NCBI RefSeq assembly: GCF_051201625.1
Contig: NZ_CP179203.1
Coordinates: 1,860,001 to 1,924,000 of the forward strand
Origin: Shimia sp051201625
Lineage (GTDB): Bacteria; Pseudomonadota; Alphaproteobacteria; Rhodobacterales; Rhodobacteraceae
Reading direction: 5' to 3'
DNA length: 64,000 bases
Below are positions 35,581 through 44,294 of this stretch, in pieces. The first letter of the stretch is position 1, and every line of letters starts with the position of its first letter. A program made the position numbers and the translations under genes. Below the pieces are notes generated by a model. It was not told the DNA's origin and ran no database searches. It was given only the letters and a program-made list of their open reading frames with translations.

Positions 35581-35666
35581 GCCCAAGTGGCGGAATGGTA
35601 GACGCAGGGGATTCAAAATCCCCCGCCTTAACGGGCGTGCCGGTTCGAGTCCGGCCTTGGGTACCA
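35581..35666 (+). tRNA. tRNA-Leu: tRNA-Leu (anticodon CAA)
   Basis: An 86-nt class II tRNA with a long variable arm (GCCTTAACGGGCGT). Acceptor GCCCAAG pairs with CTTGGGT, with discriminator A and encoded CCA. The anticodon stem GGGGA/TCCCC encloses TTCAAAA, anticodon CAA at 35614-35616. The T arm GCCGGTTCGAGTCCGGC is perfect. It borders the accessory segment that follows. Confidence 0.97.
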
Positions 35667-35867
35667 GCTTGATTTCATTGAGGAAATCAGGTTTCGCAAT
35701 TACTAATTTGTACGCCAATATCTCGTGATTTTATTCTGTTTGACTACAGGGTGACTACATACTCCGATTTTGGTTATGAGGTTTAAATCATGATTTGTAT
35801 GTTAATTGGATCAGTCGAGTAGTCAATTTGCTCCTGTTTGTCCTCAAGTTAGGATGAACCAGACGTT
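35667..35867. other. Spacer after tRNA-Leu with a short direct repeat
   Basis: It contains the tandem TGACTACA (35741-35748 and 35752-35759) separated by GGG. Composition turns AT-rich directly after the tRNA. No integrase gene or duplicated tRNA 3' end was found, so an attachment site is only a possibility. Confidence 0.35.
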
Positions 35868-36062
35868 TTGCTCCGTTATCTGCACCTGATGGATAGCATC
35901 TACGCGCGGCATTGCCTGCAGCAGGCGCAAGGGGATACTGAAACCGCGCTGAAACTTTACTCGGACAGCTTGGAGATAGCCAAGAAACTGGTGGAGCTCG
36001 ACCCGAAGAATACGGAGTGGCAGCGCATGTTAGAATTAAGAGCGAGCATCTCTAATTTGTAA
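35868..36062 (+). pseudogene. Orphan tetratricopeptide-repeat fragment
   Basis: A 64-codon frame (TTG 35868 or ATG 35889) encodes one clear TPR unit, GDTETALKLYSDSLEIAKKL then VELDPKNTEWQRMLELR. This consensus comes from large multi-TPR proteins, often with NB-ARC, CHAT or kinase domains. Such proteins carry many units, so a lone unit with no flanking repeats looks like the tail of a lost gene. No ribosome site is obvious. It lies in the AT-rich accessory segment after tRNA-Leu. Confidence 0.55.
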
Positions 36063-36219
36063 AAAAATCTTGATTTTCTAATTGAAACGCAAAGTTTAAT
36101 TGAGGAATTTAAGCGCGTGGGTCTCTGTATCAAAATTGGGACATTGCACTTAATATTATAGAGGGGCTGCTACTCCTCCTTCTCAACGGCTCAGAGAACA
36201 AGAATAGAGATAATTTAAC

Positions 36220-36555
36220 ATGGTCTATGCATTATTTATCGACGATGAACGTGAGCCTCCAAACGACGGTAGACCTTGGCATGTAGCCAGATCCCTGTTG
36301 CAGGTTGAGCAAGTACTGTCCGTATATGGGCCACCAATTTACATTAGTTTCGATCACGATTTGGGTGACGACGAACCAACAGGCCATGACATCGTCAAAG
36401 CCATGGTTGAGGGTGATATGGGAGAGCGAGTAAACTCTGGGTTCAACGTGGGCTTCCACCCCGAGTTGGACTTCTACGTACATAGCCAAAACCCAATAGG
36501 AAAAGCCAATATCGAAGGCCTACTGGCGAGTTACATTAAGCACAAACGGTCTTAA
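36220..36555 (+). CDS. Small cyclic-phosphate-processing receiver-domain (cREC) protein
   Basis: A 111-residue stand-alone domain. FIDDEREPP at the N-terminus supplies the acidic pair of a receiver-like fold, SFDHDLGDDEPTGHDIV follows, and FYVHSQNPIGKANIEGLLASYI closes the protein. These are hallmarks of the family described as cREC_REC, linked by comparative genomics to RNA-end (2',3'-cyclic phosphate) processing and found in phages and accessory DNA. It is not a two-component output, as no histidine kinase is nearby. It is flanked by a TPR remnant and an IS6 fragment. Whether it works alone is unknown. Confidence 0.75.
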   Translation: MVYALFIDDEREPPNDGRPWHVARSLLQVEQVLSVYGPPIYISFDHDLGDDEPTGHDIVKAMVEGDMGERVNSGFNVGFHPELDFYVHSQNPIGKANIEGLLASYIKHKRS

Positions 36556-36560
36556 ACAAA

Positions 36561-36878
36561 TTGATCAGGCTAATAGCTAGTTCTGCTCCGAGCGTTTCGC
36601 AGGACTTTTGGTTTGCTATGAAAGTTATTGGGAACGCGCGGATACAGGAAACCGGCCGCTGGATGAACAATCGGGCGGAGAATTCACACCTTTGGTTTAG
36701 ACGAAGAGAACGGGTCATGCTGTGGGTTCGGTGCATGCGAAGTTTGGAAATTTTCGTCTGCGTCCACGCCTTTGTTCACAATCATTTCAACCAGGAACGT
36801 CACCTTTACTCACGAAACAATTTCAAACTTCACCGCACCACTGATCTTGCTGAGTGGTGCCAACTCGGCGCAGCATGA
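36561..36878 (+). pseudogene. IS6-family transposase fragment (C-terminal end only)
   Basis: From about 36615 the frame reads AMKVIGNARIQETGRWMNNRAENSH, FRRRERVMLWVRCMRSLEIF, VHNHFNQERHLYSRNNF and LAEWCQLGAA. This is the C-terminal quarter of an IS6/IS26-type DDE transposase containing the final catalytic glutamate (NNRAENSH). The N-terminal HTH and the two catalytic aspartates are absent, and upstream sequence in this frame is unrelated. Substitutions at usually fixed positions indicate decay. No terminal inverted repeat was recognised. It marks a past insertion between the cREC gene and the efflux operon. Confidence 0.82.
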
Positions 36879-37039
36879 AAGGCGGCTTCCTTTCCCCTGC
36901 AGAGACTGGTTCGAATTAGTCCGACAGCAGCCTTTTGACATATGCGATAATCTGCCATCTTTAAAAATTCAAAAAACAGAATATGTTGTCTCTGTGACGC
37001 CAGCCTAAACCCATGAGCTGACAATTCGGAGACAGAAAT

Positions 37040-38020
37040 ATGAAAACGCTGAAACTCGTATCGGGACTTGCCCTGCTCATTTCTGGATGGCCGATATTGT
37101 CGACCGCCGAGGAAGTCCACTTGGTTGAAGTTCAAGAATGGAAGGCTGTCTTTGCACGCATAGAGACCCGAGATCGTATTTCTGCGAGAAGTCAGCTCGG
37201 TGGCATCGTAAAAAGCATTGAGGTGTCCGAAGGTGATACCGTTGTCGAAAACGAAGCCATTGGTCTTGTCCATGACGAAAAGCTTCAGCTCCAGATGGCG
37301 GCAATCGATGCGACGACAGTGTCCCTGGAATCCCAATTGCAGAATGCCGAAGCAGAACTGACCCGTGGTAAAACGCTGCTTGCCCGCGGGAGCACGACCG
37401 CTCAACGTGTCGATGGATTACAAACCGAGGTTGAAGTCCTGCGTGGTCGGATAAGCACCGTTTCCGCAGAGCGAGACGTTTTGGTGCAGCGGATGGATGA
37501 AGGCACAGTTTTGGCCCCAGTGAGCGGACGTGTGTTGCAGGTTCCTATCACCAGAGGCTCGGTGGTTTTACCCGGTGAATCTATCGCCGTTATCGGTGGT
37601 GGTGGCTTCTATTTACGCTTGGCAGTCCCGGAGCGACACGCTGCAAATCTAGTACAGGGCGATCAGATTCATATCGAAGGGACGGACCCTGCCTATACAG
37701 GCACATTGGCCAAGATTTACCCCCTGATAGAAAATGGTCGGGTTATCGCTGACGTTGAAGTTGATAACTTGGCGACTGAATTTGTTGACGCCCGCGTACT
37801 CGTTCGCCTGCCGATTGGCATCCGCATTGCATTGGTTGTACCGCAGGATGCAGTACAATCTCGCATGGGCTTGGATTTTGTGACGATCAAAGGGCAAGAC
37901 GGCTCGGTGATTGAACGGGCGGTCGTGCTGGGCATGTCCCATGACATTGAAGACGACGCAGTGGTCGAAATCCTCTCTGGTTTGCGTTCCGGTGAAACTT
38001 TGGTGATGAACGATGACTGA
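37040..38020 (+). CDS. RND efflux periplasmic adaptor (membrane fusion protein, HlyD type)
   Basis: A 326-residue adaptor. A Sec signal peptide (MKTLKLVSGLALLISGWPILSTA) is followed by a short lipoyl half-motif (ISARSQLGGIVKSIEVSEGDTV). A coiled-coil hairpin (about residues 85-150, ESQLQNAEAELTRGKTLL) and the second lipoyl half GTVLAPVSGRVLQVPITRG lead to beta-barrel and membrane-proximal domains. It links an inner-membrane RND pump to an outer-membrane channel. It overlaps the pump gene by 8 nt. No TetR, MarR or outer-membrane-factor gene is adjacent. It follows the IS6 remnant. Confidence 0.93.
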   Translation: MKTLKLVSGLALLISGWPILSTAEEVHLVEVQEWKAVFARIETRDRISARSQLGGIVKSIEVSEGDTVVENEAIGLVHDEKLQLQMAAIDATTVSLESQLQNAEAELTRGKTLLARGSTTAQRVDGLQTEVEVLRGRISTVSAERDVLVQRMDEGTVLAPVSGRVLQVPITRGSVVLPGESIAVIGGGGFYLRLAVPERHAANLVQGDQIHIEGTDPAYTGTLAKIYPLIENGRVIADVEVDNLATEFVDARVLVRLPIGIRIALVVPQDAVQSRMGLDFVTIKGQDGSVIERAVVLGMSHDIEDDAVVEILSGLRSGETLVMNDD

Positions 38021-41000
38021 GCGATCACCAAAACACCCTTTGGGTATCGCCGGTGGCTTGACCAAAGCTTTCATTCAATCTGCACTGACACCTTTGATGA
38101 TCATCGCAGCCCTTGCGGTTGGCTTGGTTGCACTGGTCAGCCTGCCCCGCGAGGAAGAGCCACAAATCTCGGTTCCATTGGTCGACATCCATATACAGGC
38201 TCCGGGATTGCGTGCGGAGGATGCGGTAAAGCTTGTGACCGAACCGGTCGAAAGTATTGTCAAAGGTCTTAACGGGGTAGAGCACGTCTATTCCCAGACG
38301 CAAGATGATTACGCGATGGTTACGGCCCGTTTTCTCGTGGGCACTGCCTCGGACGCTGCAATCTTGCGTGTTCACGAAAAAATCCGGGCAAACATGGATA
38401 GCATTCCTGTCGGGATTTCCGAGCCTCTGATTGTCGGAAGGGGCATTGACGATGTGGCTATCGTGTCCCTCACCCTGACGCCCAAAGGTGGTGGCCAGAA
38501 TATCACCGCCAATGATCTGACCCGTGTTGCGCGTGAATTGCAGGTTGAACTCACAAAAATTAGCGATGTTGGCTTCACGTACATTGTTGGAGAAACATCC
38601 GAAACCATTCGCATTTCCCCTGATCCTGAACGGCTTGCGCTTTATGGGGTCACGCTTCAGCAACTTGCCGGCAAAGTCGAAGGTGCGAACCGAGTGTTTT
38701 CTACTGGAATGGTGCGCGACGCCGGCCAACAGATTATGCTTGTCGCTGGCAACACGCTGAAAACACCAACGGAAATAGGCAACCTTTTGCTGACAAGTCG
38801 CGACAATCGGCCGTTATATGTCCGCGACGTTGCCACGGTGGAATTCGTTGGAGATGGCACGGAAAAGATTGTCTCGAACGTAACGCTTGACGAGAACGGT
38901 GATTTTCGTCGTGTCCCTGCGGTCACCCTGGCACTTGCTAAACGCGCAGGTGCCAACGCGGTCACCGTGGCAGAAGACATTTTGCATACGTTGCATGGTC
39001 TGGAAGGTCATCTCATTCCCGACAGTATCGAGATCGAGATCACCCGTGACTACGGCGAAACCGCTGATGAAAAGGCCAATGAGCTGTTGTTTCATCTGGG
39101 GCTTGCCACTGTGTCCATCGTTGGGCTTGTGCTGATCGCTATTGGATGGCGCGAAAGCATCGTGGTCGCGGTTGTCATTCCGGTTACTATTTTGCTGACC
39201 CTATTTGCGGCCTGGATACTGGGGTACACACTTAACCGCGTGTCGCTGTTCGCACTGATCTTTTCCATCGGCATCCTGGTTGACGATGCCATCGTGGTGA
39301 TTGAGAACATCGCCCGCCACTGGGGCATGCCCGGTAAAGGAGACCGCGTCACCAAGGCCGTTCACGCCGTGGCTGAAGTGGGCAATCCGACTATTGTGGC
39401 AACACTGACCGTTGTGGCAGCCCTGCTGCCCATGCTGTTCGTCTCGGGCCTTATGGGGCCATACATGAGCCCGATCCCTGTGAACGCCTCGGCGGCCATG
39501 ATCTTTTCGTTCTTCGTGGCCGTCATCATCACGCCTTGGCTCATGGTCAAGGTTAGCGGGAAAGCGCCAGCGCATCACACCCACGAAGACGCACATTCTG
39601 GTGGTGCACTCGGGCGGGCTTATGCGGCTGTTGCCAAACCAGTATTGTCATCGAAAGCAACAAGCGGTCTGTTCCTTTTGGTCGCCGCAGCCTTGTCGTT
39701 TGGCTCCCTCACGATGCTTTACACCAAGGATGTTACGGTCAAGCTGCTGCCCTTTGATAACAAATCAGAGCTCTCTGTTGTCGTGGACATGCCGGAAGGG
39801 AGTTCGGTTGAGGATACCGATGCGGTCGCCCAACTGGTGGCCCGTACTGTACTGAAATTGCCTGAGGTCTTGTCAGTTCAAACGCATGCTGGCGATGCCG
39901 CACCGTTCAACTTCAACGGCCTTGTCCGACACTATTACCTGCGCGAACTGCCGCATCTCGGCGATGTTCAGATAAATCTGGACGCAAAACATCACCGCGA
40001 CCGAACGAGCCACGAAATCGCCTTGGACATCCGAGAGCAGTTGTCGAGGTTGGACTTGCCTGTTGGCACCAGCCTGAAGACGGTTGAACCCCCTCCAGGG
40101 CCACCGGTTATTGCGACCTTGCTGGCAGAAGTTTATGGCCCGGATCCTGAAACCCGACGTGAGACGGCCCGCAAGTTACGTGCAGCGTTCGAAAGTGTTC
40201 CCTTTATCGTCGATGTTGATGATAGTTTTGGTGTGCAGCCGCGAAAGCTTCGCGTGGATGTTTCGCCGGACCAGCTCGAATTTTTCGGGGTGCAGGAGGC
40301 GGATGTGTTTTCGACACTTGCCATCCTGAACCACGGCACACTGGTTGGGTACTCCCATCGTGGTGGAGGACGATATCCGATCCCGATCCGAATAGAGCGA
40401 GGCAAATCCGGAAAAGTGGTTGATGAGTTGTTCCTCTCGACGCCGGTCCCAGCCAACGTTCTACCGGGCGCACGAGGTGTGGTTGAGCTTGGGGATGTGG
40501 TCTCAATCGTCGAAGAGCAGGCCTCTTTCCCGGTGTTTCGCCACAACGGCCGTGCGGCCGAAATGGTCATGGCAGAGCTTGCCGGCAGCTATGAAAGTCC
40601 GCTTTATGGTATGCTGGCGGTGTCGGATGCCTTGGATCAAATGGAGTGGGCTGAGGGACAGAAACCGCAAATCAAACTGATGGGGCAACCAACCGATGAA
40701 TCCCACCCAACCTTGCTGTGGGATGGCGAGTGGGAGGTGACAGCCATCACGTTCCGCGACATGGGGGCGGCCTTTGCCGTTGCTCTTTTAGGGATTTACA
40801 TTCTTGTTGTGGCCCAATTCGGGTCGTTCAAACTGCCTCTGGTCATTCTGACGCCGATCCCTTTGACGTTCCTTGGTATCATGCTTGGCCACTGGTGGTT
40901 GAATGCCCCTTTCTCGGCGCCGTCCATGATCGGCTTCATCGCGCTGGCGGGGATCATTGTCAGAAACTCGATCCTGCTCGTGGATTTCATTCGCAACGCG

Positions 41001-41222
41001 AACAGAGAAGGAAAGTCGGAACTTGATATCCTAATCGAAGCAGGCGCGATCCGGTTTAAACCGATCCTTTTGACAGCGGTAGCCGCCATGATCGGCGCAG
41101 GCGTGATCCTGTTCGACCCAATTTTCCAGGGGTTGGCAATCTCGCTCTTGTTCGGACTGTTAAGTTCAATCCTTCTGACGGTTCTGGTGATCCCTGCGAT
41201 CTACAGGGTTTTCAAAACTTAA
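38013..41222 (+). CDS. RND-family efflux transporter permease (AcrB/MexF-like)
   Basis: A 1069-residue inner-membrane pump with 12 expected helices and two large periplasmic loops. TM4 GILVDDAIVVIENIARHWG contains the paired aspartates of the proton relay. The second-half helices (IALAGIIVRNSILLVDFIRNA) mirror them. The N-terminal FIQSALTPLMIIAALAVGLVALVSLPREEEPQISVP is typical. The EEEPQIS loop and the length are those of the multidrug (HAE1-like) branch. Substrate is unknown. GC and codon bias appear higher than in the preceding accessory stretch. The partner TolC must be encoded elsewhere. Confidence 0.94.
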   Translation: MTERSPKHPLGIAGGLTKAFIQSALTPLMIIAALAVGLVALVSLPREEEPQISVPLVDIHIQAPGLRAEDAVKLVTEPVESIVKGLNGVEHVYSQTQDDYAMVTARFLVGTASDAAILRVHEKIRANMDSIPVGISEPLIVGRGIDDVAIVSLTLTPKGGGQNITANDLTRVARELQVELTKISDVGFTYIVGETSETIRISPDPERLALYGVTLQQLAGKVEGANRVFSTGMVRDAGQQIMLVAGNTLKTPTEIGNLLLTSRDNRPLYVRDVATVEFVGDGTEKIVSNVTLDENGDFRRVPAVTLALAKRAGANAVTVAEDILHTLHGLEGHLIPDSIEIEITRDYGETADEKANELLFHLGLATVSIVGLVLIAIGWRESIVVAVVIPVTILLTLFAAWILGYTLNRVSLFALIFSIGILVDDAIVVIENIARHWGMPGKGDRVTKAVHAVAEVGNPTIVATLTVVAALLPMLFVSGLMGPYMSPIPVNASAAMIFSFFVAVIITPWLMVKVSGKAPAHHTHEDAHSGGALGRAYAAVAKPVLSSKATSGLFLLVAAALSFGSLTMLYTKDVTVKLLPFDNKSELSVVVDMPEGSSVEDTDAVAQLVARTVLKLPEVLSVQTHAGDAAPFNFNGLVRHYYLRELPHLGDVQINLDAKHHRDRTSHEIALDIREQLSRLDLPVGTSLKTVEPPPGPPVIATLLAEVYGPDPETRRETARKLRAAFESVPFIVDVDDSFGVQPRKLRVDVSPDQLEFFGVQEADVFSTLAILNHGTLVGYSHRGGGRYPIPIRIERGKSGKVVDELFLSTPVPANVLPGARGVVELGDVVSIVEEQASFPVFRHNGRAAEMVMAELAGSYESPLYGMLAVSDALDQMEWAEGQKPQIKLMGQPTDESHPTLLWDGEWEVTAITFRDMGAAFAVALLGIYILVVAQFGSFKLPLVILTPIPLTFLGIMLGHWWLNAPFSAPSMIGFIALAGIIVRNSILLVDFIRNANREGKSELDILIEAGAIRFKPILLTAVAAMIGAGVILFDPIFQGLAISLLFGLLSSILLTVLVIPAIYRVFKT

Positions 41223-41530
41223 ATTCTCTGATGCGATGTAAGTCAGAACGGCGAGGTCTTCTTTTCGTTCAGGGAGGCGCAAATACAGATCGACAATGGA
41301 GGCAACACTACAAAACCAAACGACCCCAAATTGCGTGGAGTTGCTAAATATTTTAGGTCGTCGGAGCTTACGATGTGTCGGGGGTTACTGAAGTCAACTG
41401 CTGGTACTAAGATGCAAATAGGTTAAGGGGCCCTCTAATCATCAGGCCCCGCGTCTTGAACCGCAGGCCTGTAGTATAAGCGCTGTAAATTTATTCGGAG
41501 GCAATTTTGTTTGCCACCACCAACTGAGGA
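41223..41530. other. Non-coding stretch after the RND operon
   Basis: About 300 bp with no credible ORF. A weak C/G-rich inverted segment near 41425-41465 (GGGGCCCTC...GGCCCC) could help terminate transcription, but no T-tract follows. Confidence 0.35.
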
Positions 41531-41755
41531 AGCAGACATTGCTTTCGCCATGCATTTACGGCTGCTATGCGGATAAATCTGTCGTTGACTGTAATCGGCG
41601 GAACCGCAACTTCCGACCCTAAGCCGACCTTGGCTATCAAACGCGCCTGTTGCATCGCGGCCCGTAAAACTGGACCTTCGCTGCGCCCGCAAAATTGCTG
41701 GGCGAACGGAAGTCGGGATCGCGGGACAAAGCCGGCTTTCGCTGCAATGAAATTA
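41531..41755. repeat. Dispersed intergenic repeat, copy A (diverged)
   Basis: It contains ggaccttcgctgcg (41672-41685), shared exactly with copy C at 51.8 kb, and phrases of the same vocabulary (gctatgcggataaa, cgggacaaagccgg, ctttcgctgc). It lies between the RND operon and the convergent aldehyde dehydrogenase gene. Short open frames across it have no similarity and are discounted. Confidence 0.6.
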
Positions 41756-41800
41756 GTGGCTGTTTTGGTAGGTAAAATCTTGTTTGGTTCAGACCTAAGA

Positions 41801-43231
41801 TCAGCAAATCTTTGCAGAATGCCACACGTTCTTGACAATCATGTAGTTGTCGAGACCTTCAGTCCCGCCCTCACGACCATAGCCACTGGACTTCACGCCA
41901 CCGAATGGGGTTTCGGGCATGGAGGCTTCCAGTGTGTTGATTGATAGGTTGCCAACTTCTACTTCGTCGATCAATCGATCAATGTAATCGGCCCGATTTG
42001 TGAAAGCGTATCCCGCAAGGCCATAGGGTACAGAATTGGCCTGTTTTATGGCATGGTCTAGCGATGTCACAGGATTGAGCACTGCAATGGGACCAAAGGG
42101 TTCTTCCTGCATGATCATGGCATCTTCAGGCACGTTTAACAGGACTGTGGGCTGAAAGAAATAACCTCGATCACCATGTCGGCCCCCGCCCGTGGCCACG
42201 GTGGCCCCTTTGGCGCGGGCATCCTCGACAAGCGCGATCAAAGCAGGGACACGCCGCTCATTGGCGAGCGGCCCCATTTCGACGCCCGTCTCCATTCCAT
42301 TGCCAACAATGGTAGCAGCGACGCGGGCGACAAATGCCTGCGAATAATCTTCAAAAATGTCGTCATGCACGAAAAACCGCGTCGGCGAGGTACAGACCTG
42401 CCCGGCGTTGCGCATCTTGCGGATGGCGCCTGAAACGCCTGAGGCTTCCACATCAGTGTCTTCACAGACGATAACTGGCGCGTGGCCGCCCAATTCCATC
42501 AGAACAGAGGTCATATTCTCGGATGCCATAGTCGTTAAATGACGGCCAACGGCGGTCGATCCGGTGAAGGCCACAAGTCGTATAGGGTCCTTTGGGATCA
42601 GATGAGACGAAATCTCGGCCGGGTTGCCAAAGACGAGGTTCAAAACACCTGGCGGTAGGCCGGCATCTTCGAACGCCTTGGCAATATGAACTGCGCCGGC
42701 GGGGGTTTCTTCAGCAGCTTTGAGGATGATTGAGCAGCCAGCGGCCAAGGCACCTGCAATCTTTCGCGCAGGCTGGCTCATCGGGAAGTTCCAGGGCGAG
42801 AAGGCTGCAACGACGCCGATGGGTTGGTGGTGCACAGAAAATTTGTGCCCCCGTGCGGCCGGTATGATCCGACCATAGGTGCGCATGGCTTCGCCTGCAT
42901 CCCATTCAAAAAATTCGGCGCCGCGGATGACTTCGAGCCGCGCCTGTGGCAACGGTTTTCCGTGTTCGAGAGTGATCGACTGCGCAATCTCTTCTTGACG
43001 TTCACGCAAAAGCGCGGCGGCGCGCAGGATTGTATCCGACCGCTGACGGGGGGAGGTGCGGCTCCAGATTTCAAAGCCTTTGATGGCTGCATCCAATGCA
43101 TCATCCAAATCGCTGAGCGATGCACAAGAAAGACGGCCGATTTCTTCTTCGGTTGCGGGATTGATCACTGGCATGTCTGATGAAGCACTTCGCCATTCGC
43201 CTGCGATAAATAGTCTTAACTTCGGATACAT
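41801..43231 (-). CDS. NAD(P)-dependent aldehyde/semialdehyde dehydrogenase
   Basis: A 476-residue aldehyde dehydrogenase with complete active site. N148 is in SPWNFP, K171 is the cofactor lysine, E246 lies in MELGGHAP and nucleophile C280 in GQVCTSP. It is nearest in feel to succinate-semialdehyde and related semialdehyde dehydrogenases. With a 3-hydroxyanthranilate dioxygenase in the cluster, a 2-aminomuconate-6-semialdehyde dehydrogenase-type role is attractive, but sequence alone does not fix it. ATG 43231 (MYPKLRLFIAGEW) follows GGAG. It is downstream of the LysR gene by 112 bp on the same strand. Confidence 0.9.
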   Translation of the reverse strand: MYPKLRLFIAGEWRSASSDMPVINPATEEEIGRLSCASLSDLDDALDAAIKGFEIWSRTSPRQRSDTILRAAALLRERQEEIAQSITLEHGKPLPQARLEVIRGAEFFEWDAGEAMRTYGRIIPAARGHKFSVHHQPIGVVAAFSPWNFPMSQPARKIAGALAAGCSIILKAAEETPAGAVHIAKAFEDAGLPPGVLNLVFGNPAEISSHLIPKDPIRLVAFTGSTAVGRHLTTMASENMTSVLMELGGHAPVIVCEDTDVEASGVSGAIRKMRNAGQVCTSPTRFFVHDDIFEDYSQAFVARVAATIVGNGMETGVEMGPLANERRVPALIALVEDARAKGATVATGGGRHGDRGYFFQPTVLLNVPEDAMIMQEEPFGPIAVLNPVTSLDHAIKQANSVPYGLAGYAFTNRADYIDRLIDEVEVGNLSINTLEASMPETPFGGVKSSGYGREGGTEGLDNYMIVKNVWHSAKIC

Positions 43232-43343
43232 GACGCAGATACTCCAATATTCTAATGTCCTAAAATCGCGCATTATCGGCCATCACCTCAAGTGAATTGA
43301 GGGAATACTGATATCAATTTGGTGAATACCTAGGGCCCTGACC

Positions 43344-44294
43344 CTAGCTCAATCGAGCCTCTGCTGACTGACGAAGCGCTGCCTTGAAGGCTCGGCCCGC
43401 TGGCGACAGCTCATCATCTGCCCGCAACGAAACGCCTATGGGGCCATGACCAAAGGGAACGGTCCAATCTAGCAAAGCCAAGCGTCCATCGGCGATGTCG
43501 GGCGTAACAACTTCTGAGGGCATTAGGCCGATTAAATCACGCATCTGTAGCAAAGCTCGGTTGGTCAGATATGAGACGCTTTCAATTGTCACTTTCGGCG
43601 CATATTGCTGTTGTTTAACGAAGAAATGGTCAACCTGCCGCCGCAACGTCGTTTCTAATGGCGGCACGATCCAGCCAAAAGGTTTGATCTGAAAAAAAGA
43701 GACATCAGCGAGATTCACTAACGGGTGTTGCGCGCCGACGACCGCAAGAATTCGATCTTCAAACAGCTTTTCTTGTTTTATCTTGTCACGATGGCGGTGC
43801 GACGGCAGACGCCCAACCACCATGTCAATCTCACCCGAAAGCAAGGCGGGCATCAGCACCTTGTTCGTGCCTTCTATGATTTTGACGGCCACATTGGGAC
43901 GCTCTGCCAACAGGATATCAATGGTTGCCGGTATTAAACTGGTCGAAGCAGCAAGCAGTGTGCCTACGACCACTCTGCCTGAATTGCCTTCGTTCAAGTC
44001 ATCCAGTTCTTGCGCTGCATTCGAAACTTGCGCAAAGATGAGCCTTCCGTGGCGAATTAGCGTCTCGCCAAAGACTGTCGGGACAGCCCCACGATTGGTG
44101 CGATCGAATAACTTGACCTCGAAATCCAATTCAAGGTCTTGAATCATTTTGGTCGCGGCTGGTTGAGATATGCCCAGCTCGCGAGCGGCGTTTTGAATAT
44201 TACCATGTACTCCCACGGCGACCAGCAAGCGCAGCTGGCGCAGCTTTAAACGGGTCAGGGCGCGGTCCACAATACGGGATTGACGGCCAATCAA
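43344..44294 (-). CDS. LysR-family transcriptional regulator (GbpR/PcaQ-like)
   Basis: A 316-residue LTTR. The N-terminal HTH is LKLRQLRLLVAVGVHGNIQNAARELGISQPAATKMIQDLE, and the substrate-binding domain runs from about residue 105 (GRVVVGTLLAAST). LKLRQLRLLVAV and the overall C-terminal layout are those of LTTRs for aromatic or sugar catabolism (PcaQ, GbpR). Its ATG overlaps the stop of the aspartate-dehydrogenase-like gene (4 nt). It likely controls the divergent dapA-like/dioxygenase/TRAP operon through the 148-bp gap at 45068-45215. Confidence 0.92.
   Translation of the reverse strand: MIGRQSRIVDRALTRLKLRQLRLLVAVGVHGNIQNAARELGISQPAATKMIQDLELDFEVKLFDRTNRGAVPTVFGETLIRHGRLIFAQVSNAAQELDDLNEGNSGRVVVGTLLAASTSLIPATIDILLAERPNVAVKIIEGTNKVLMPALLSGEIDMVVGRLPSHRHRDKIKQEKLFEDRILAVVGAQHPLVNLADVSFFQIKPFGWIVPPLETTLRRQVDHFFVKQQQYAPKVTIESVSYLTNRALLQMRDLIGLMPSEVVTPDIADGRLALLDWTVPFGHGPIGVSLRADDELSPAGRAFKAALRQSAEARLS

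Noticed and set aside
36900..36935. Partial resemblance to the tRNA-Leu T arm (tggttcgaattagtccga), a possible attachment-site repeat
   Set aside because: The match is short and interrupted, does not extend to the acceptor end and falls by the IS6 fragment, so it is likely chance.
38025..38729. Long antisense open frame inside the RND pump gene, and others at 39201-39596 and 40133-40570
   Set aside because: They lie wholly inside a conserved coding sequence, have no ribosome sites or recognisable domains and reflect codon bias.
41435..41944. Short frames across repeat copy A on both strands
   Set aside because: They cross non-coding repeat sequence and the 3' end of the aldehyde dehydrogenase; no family features.
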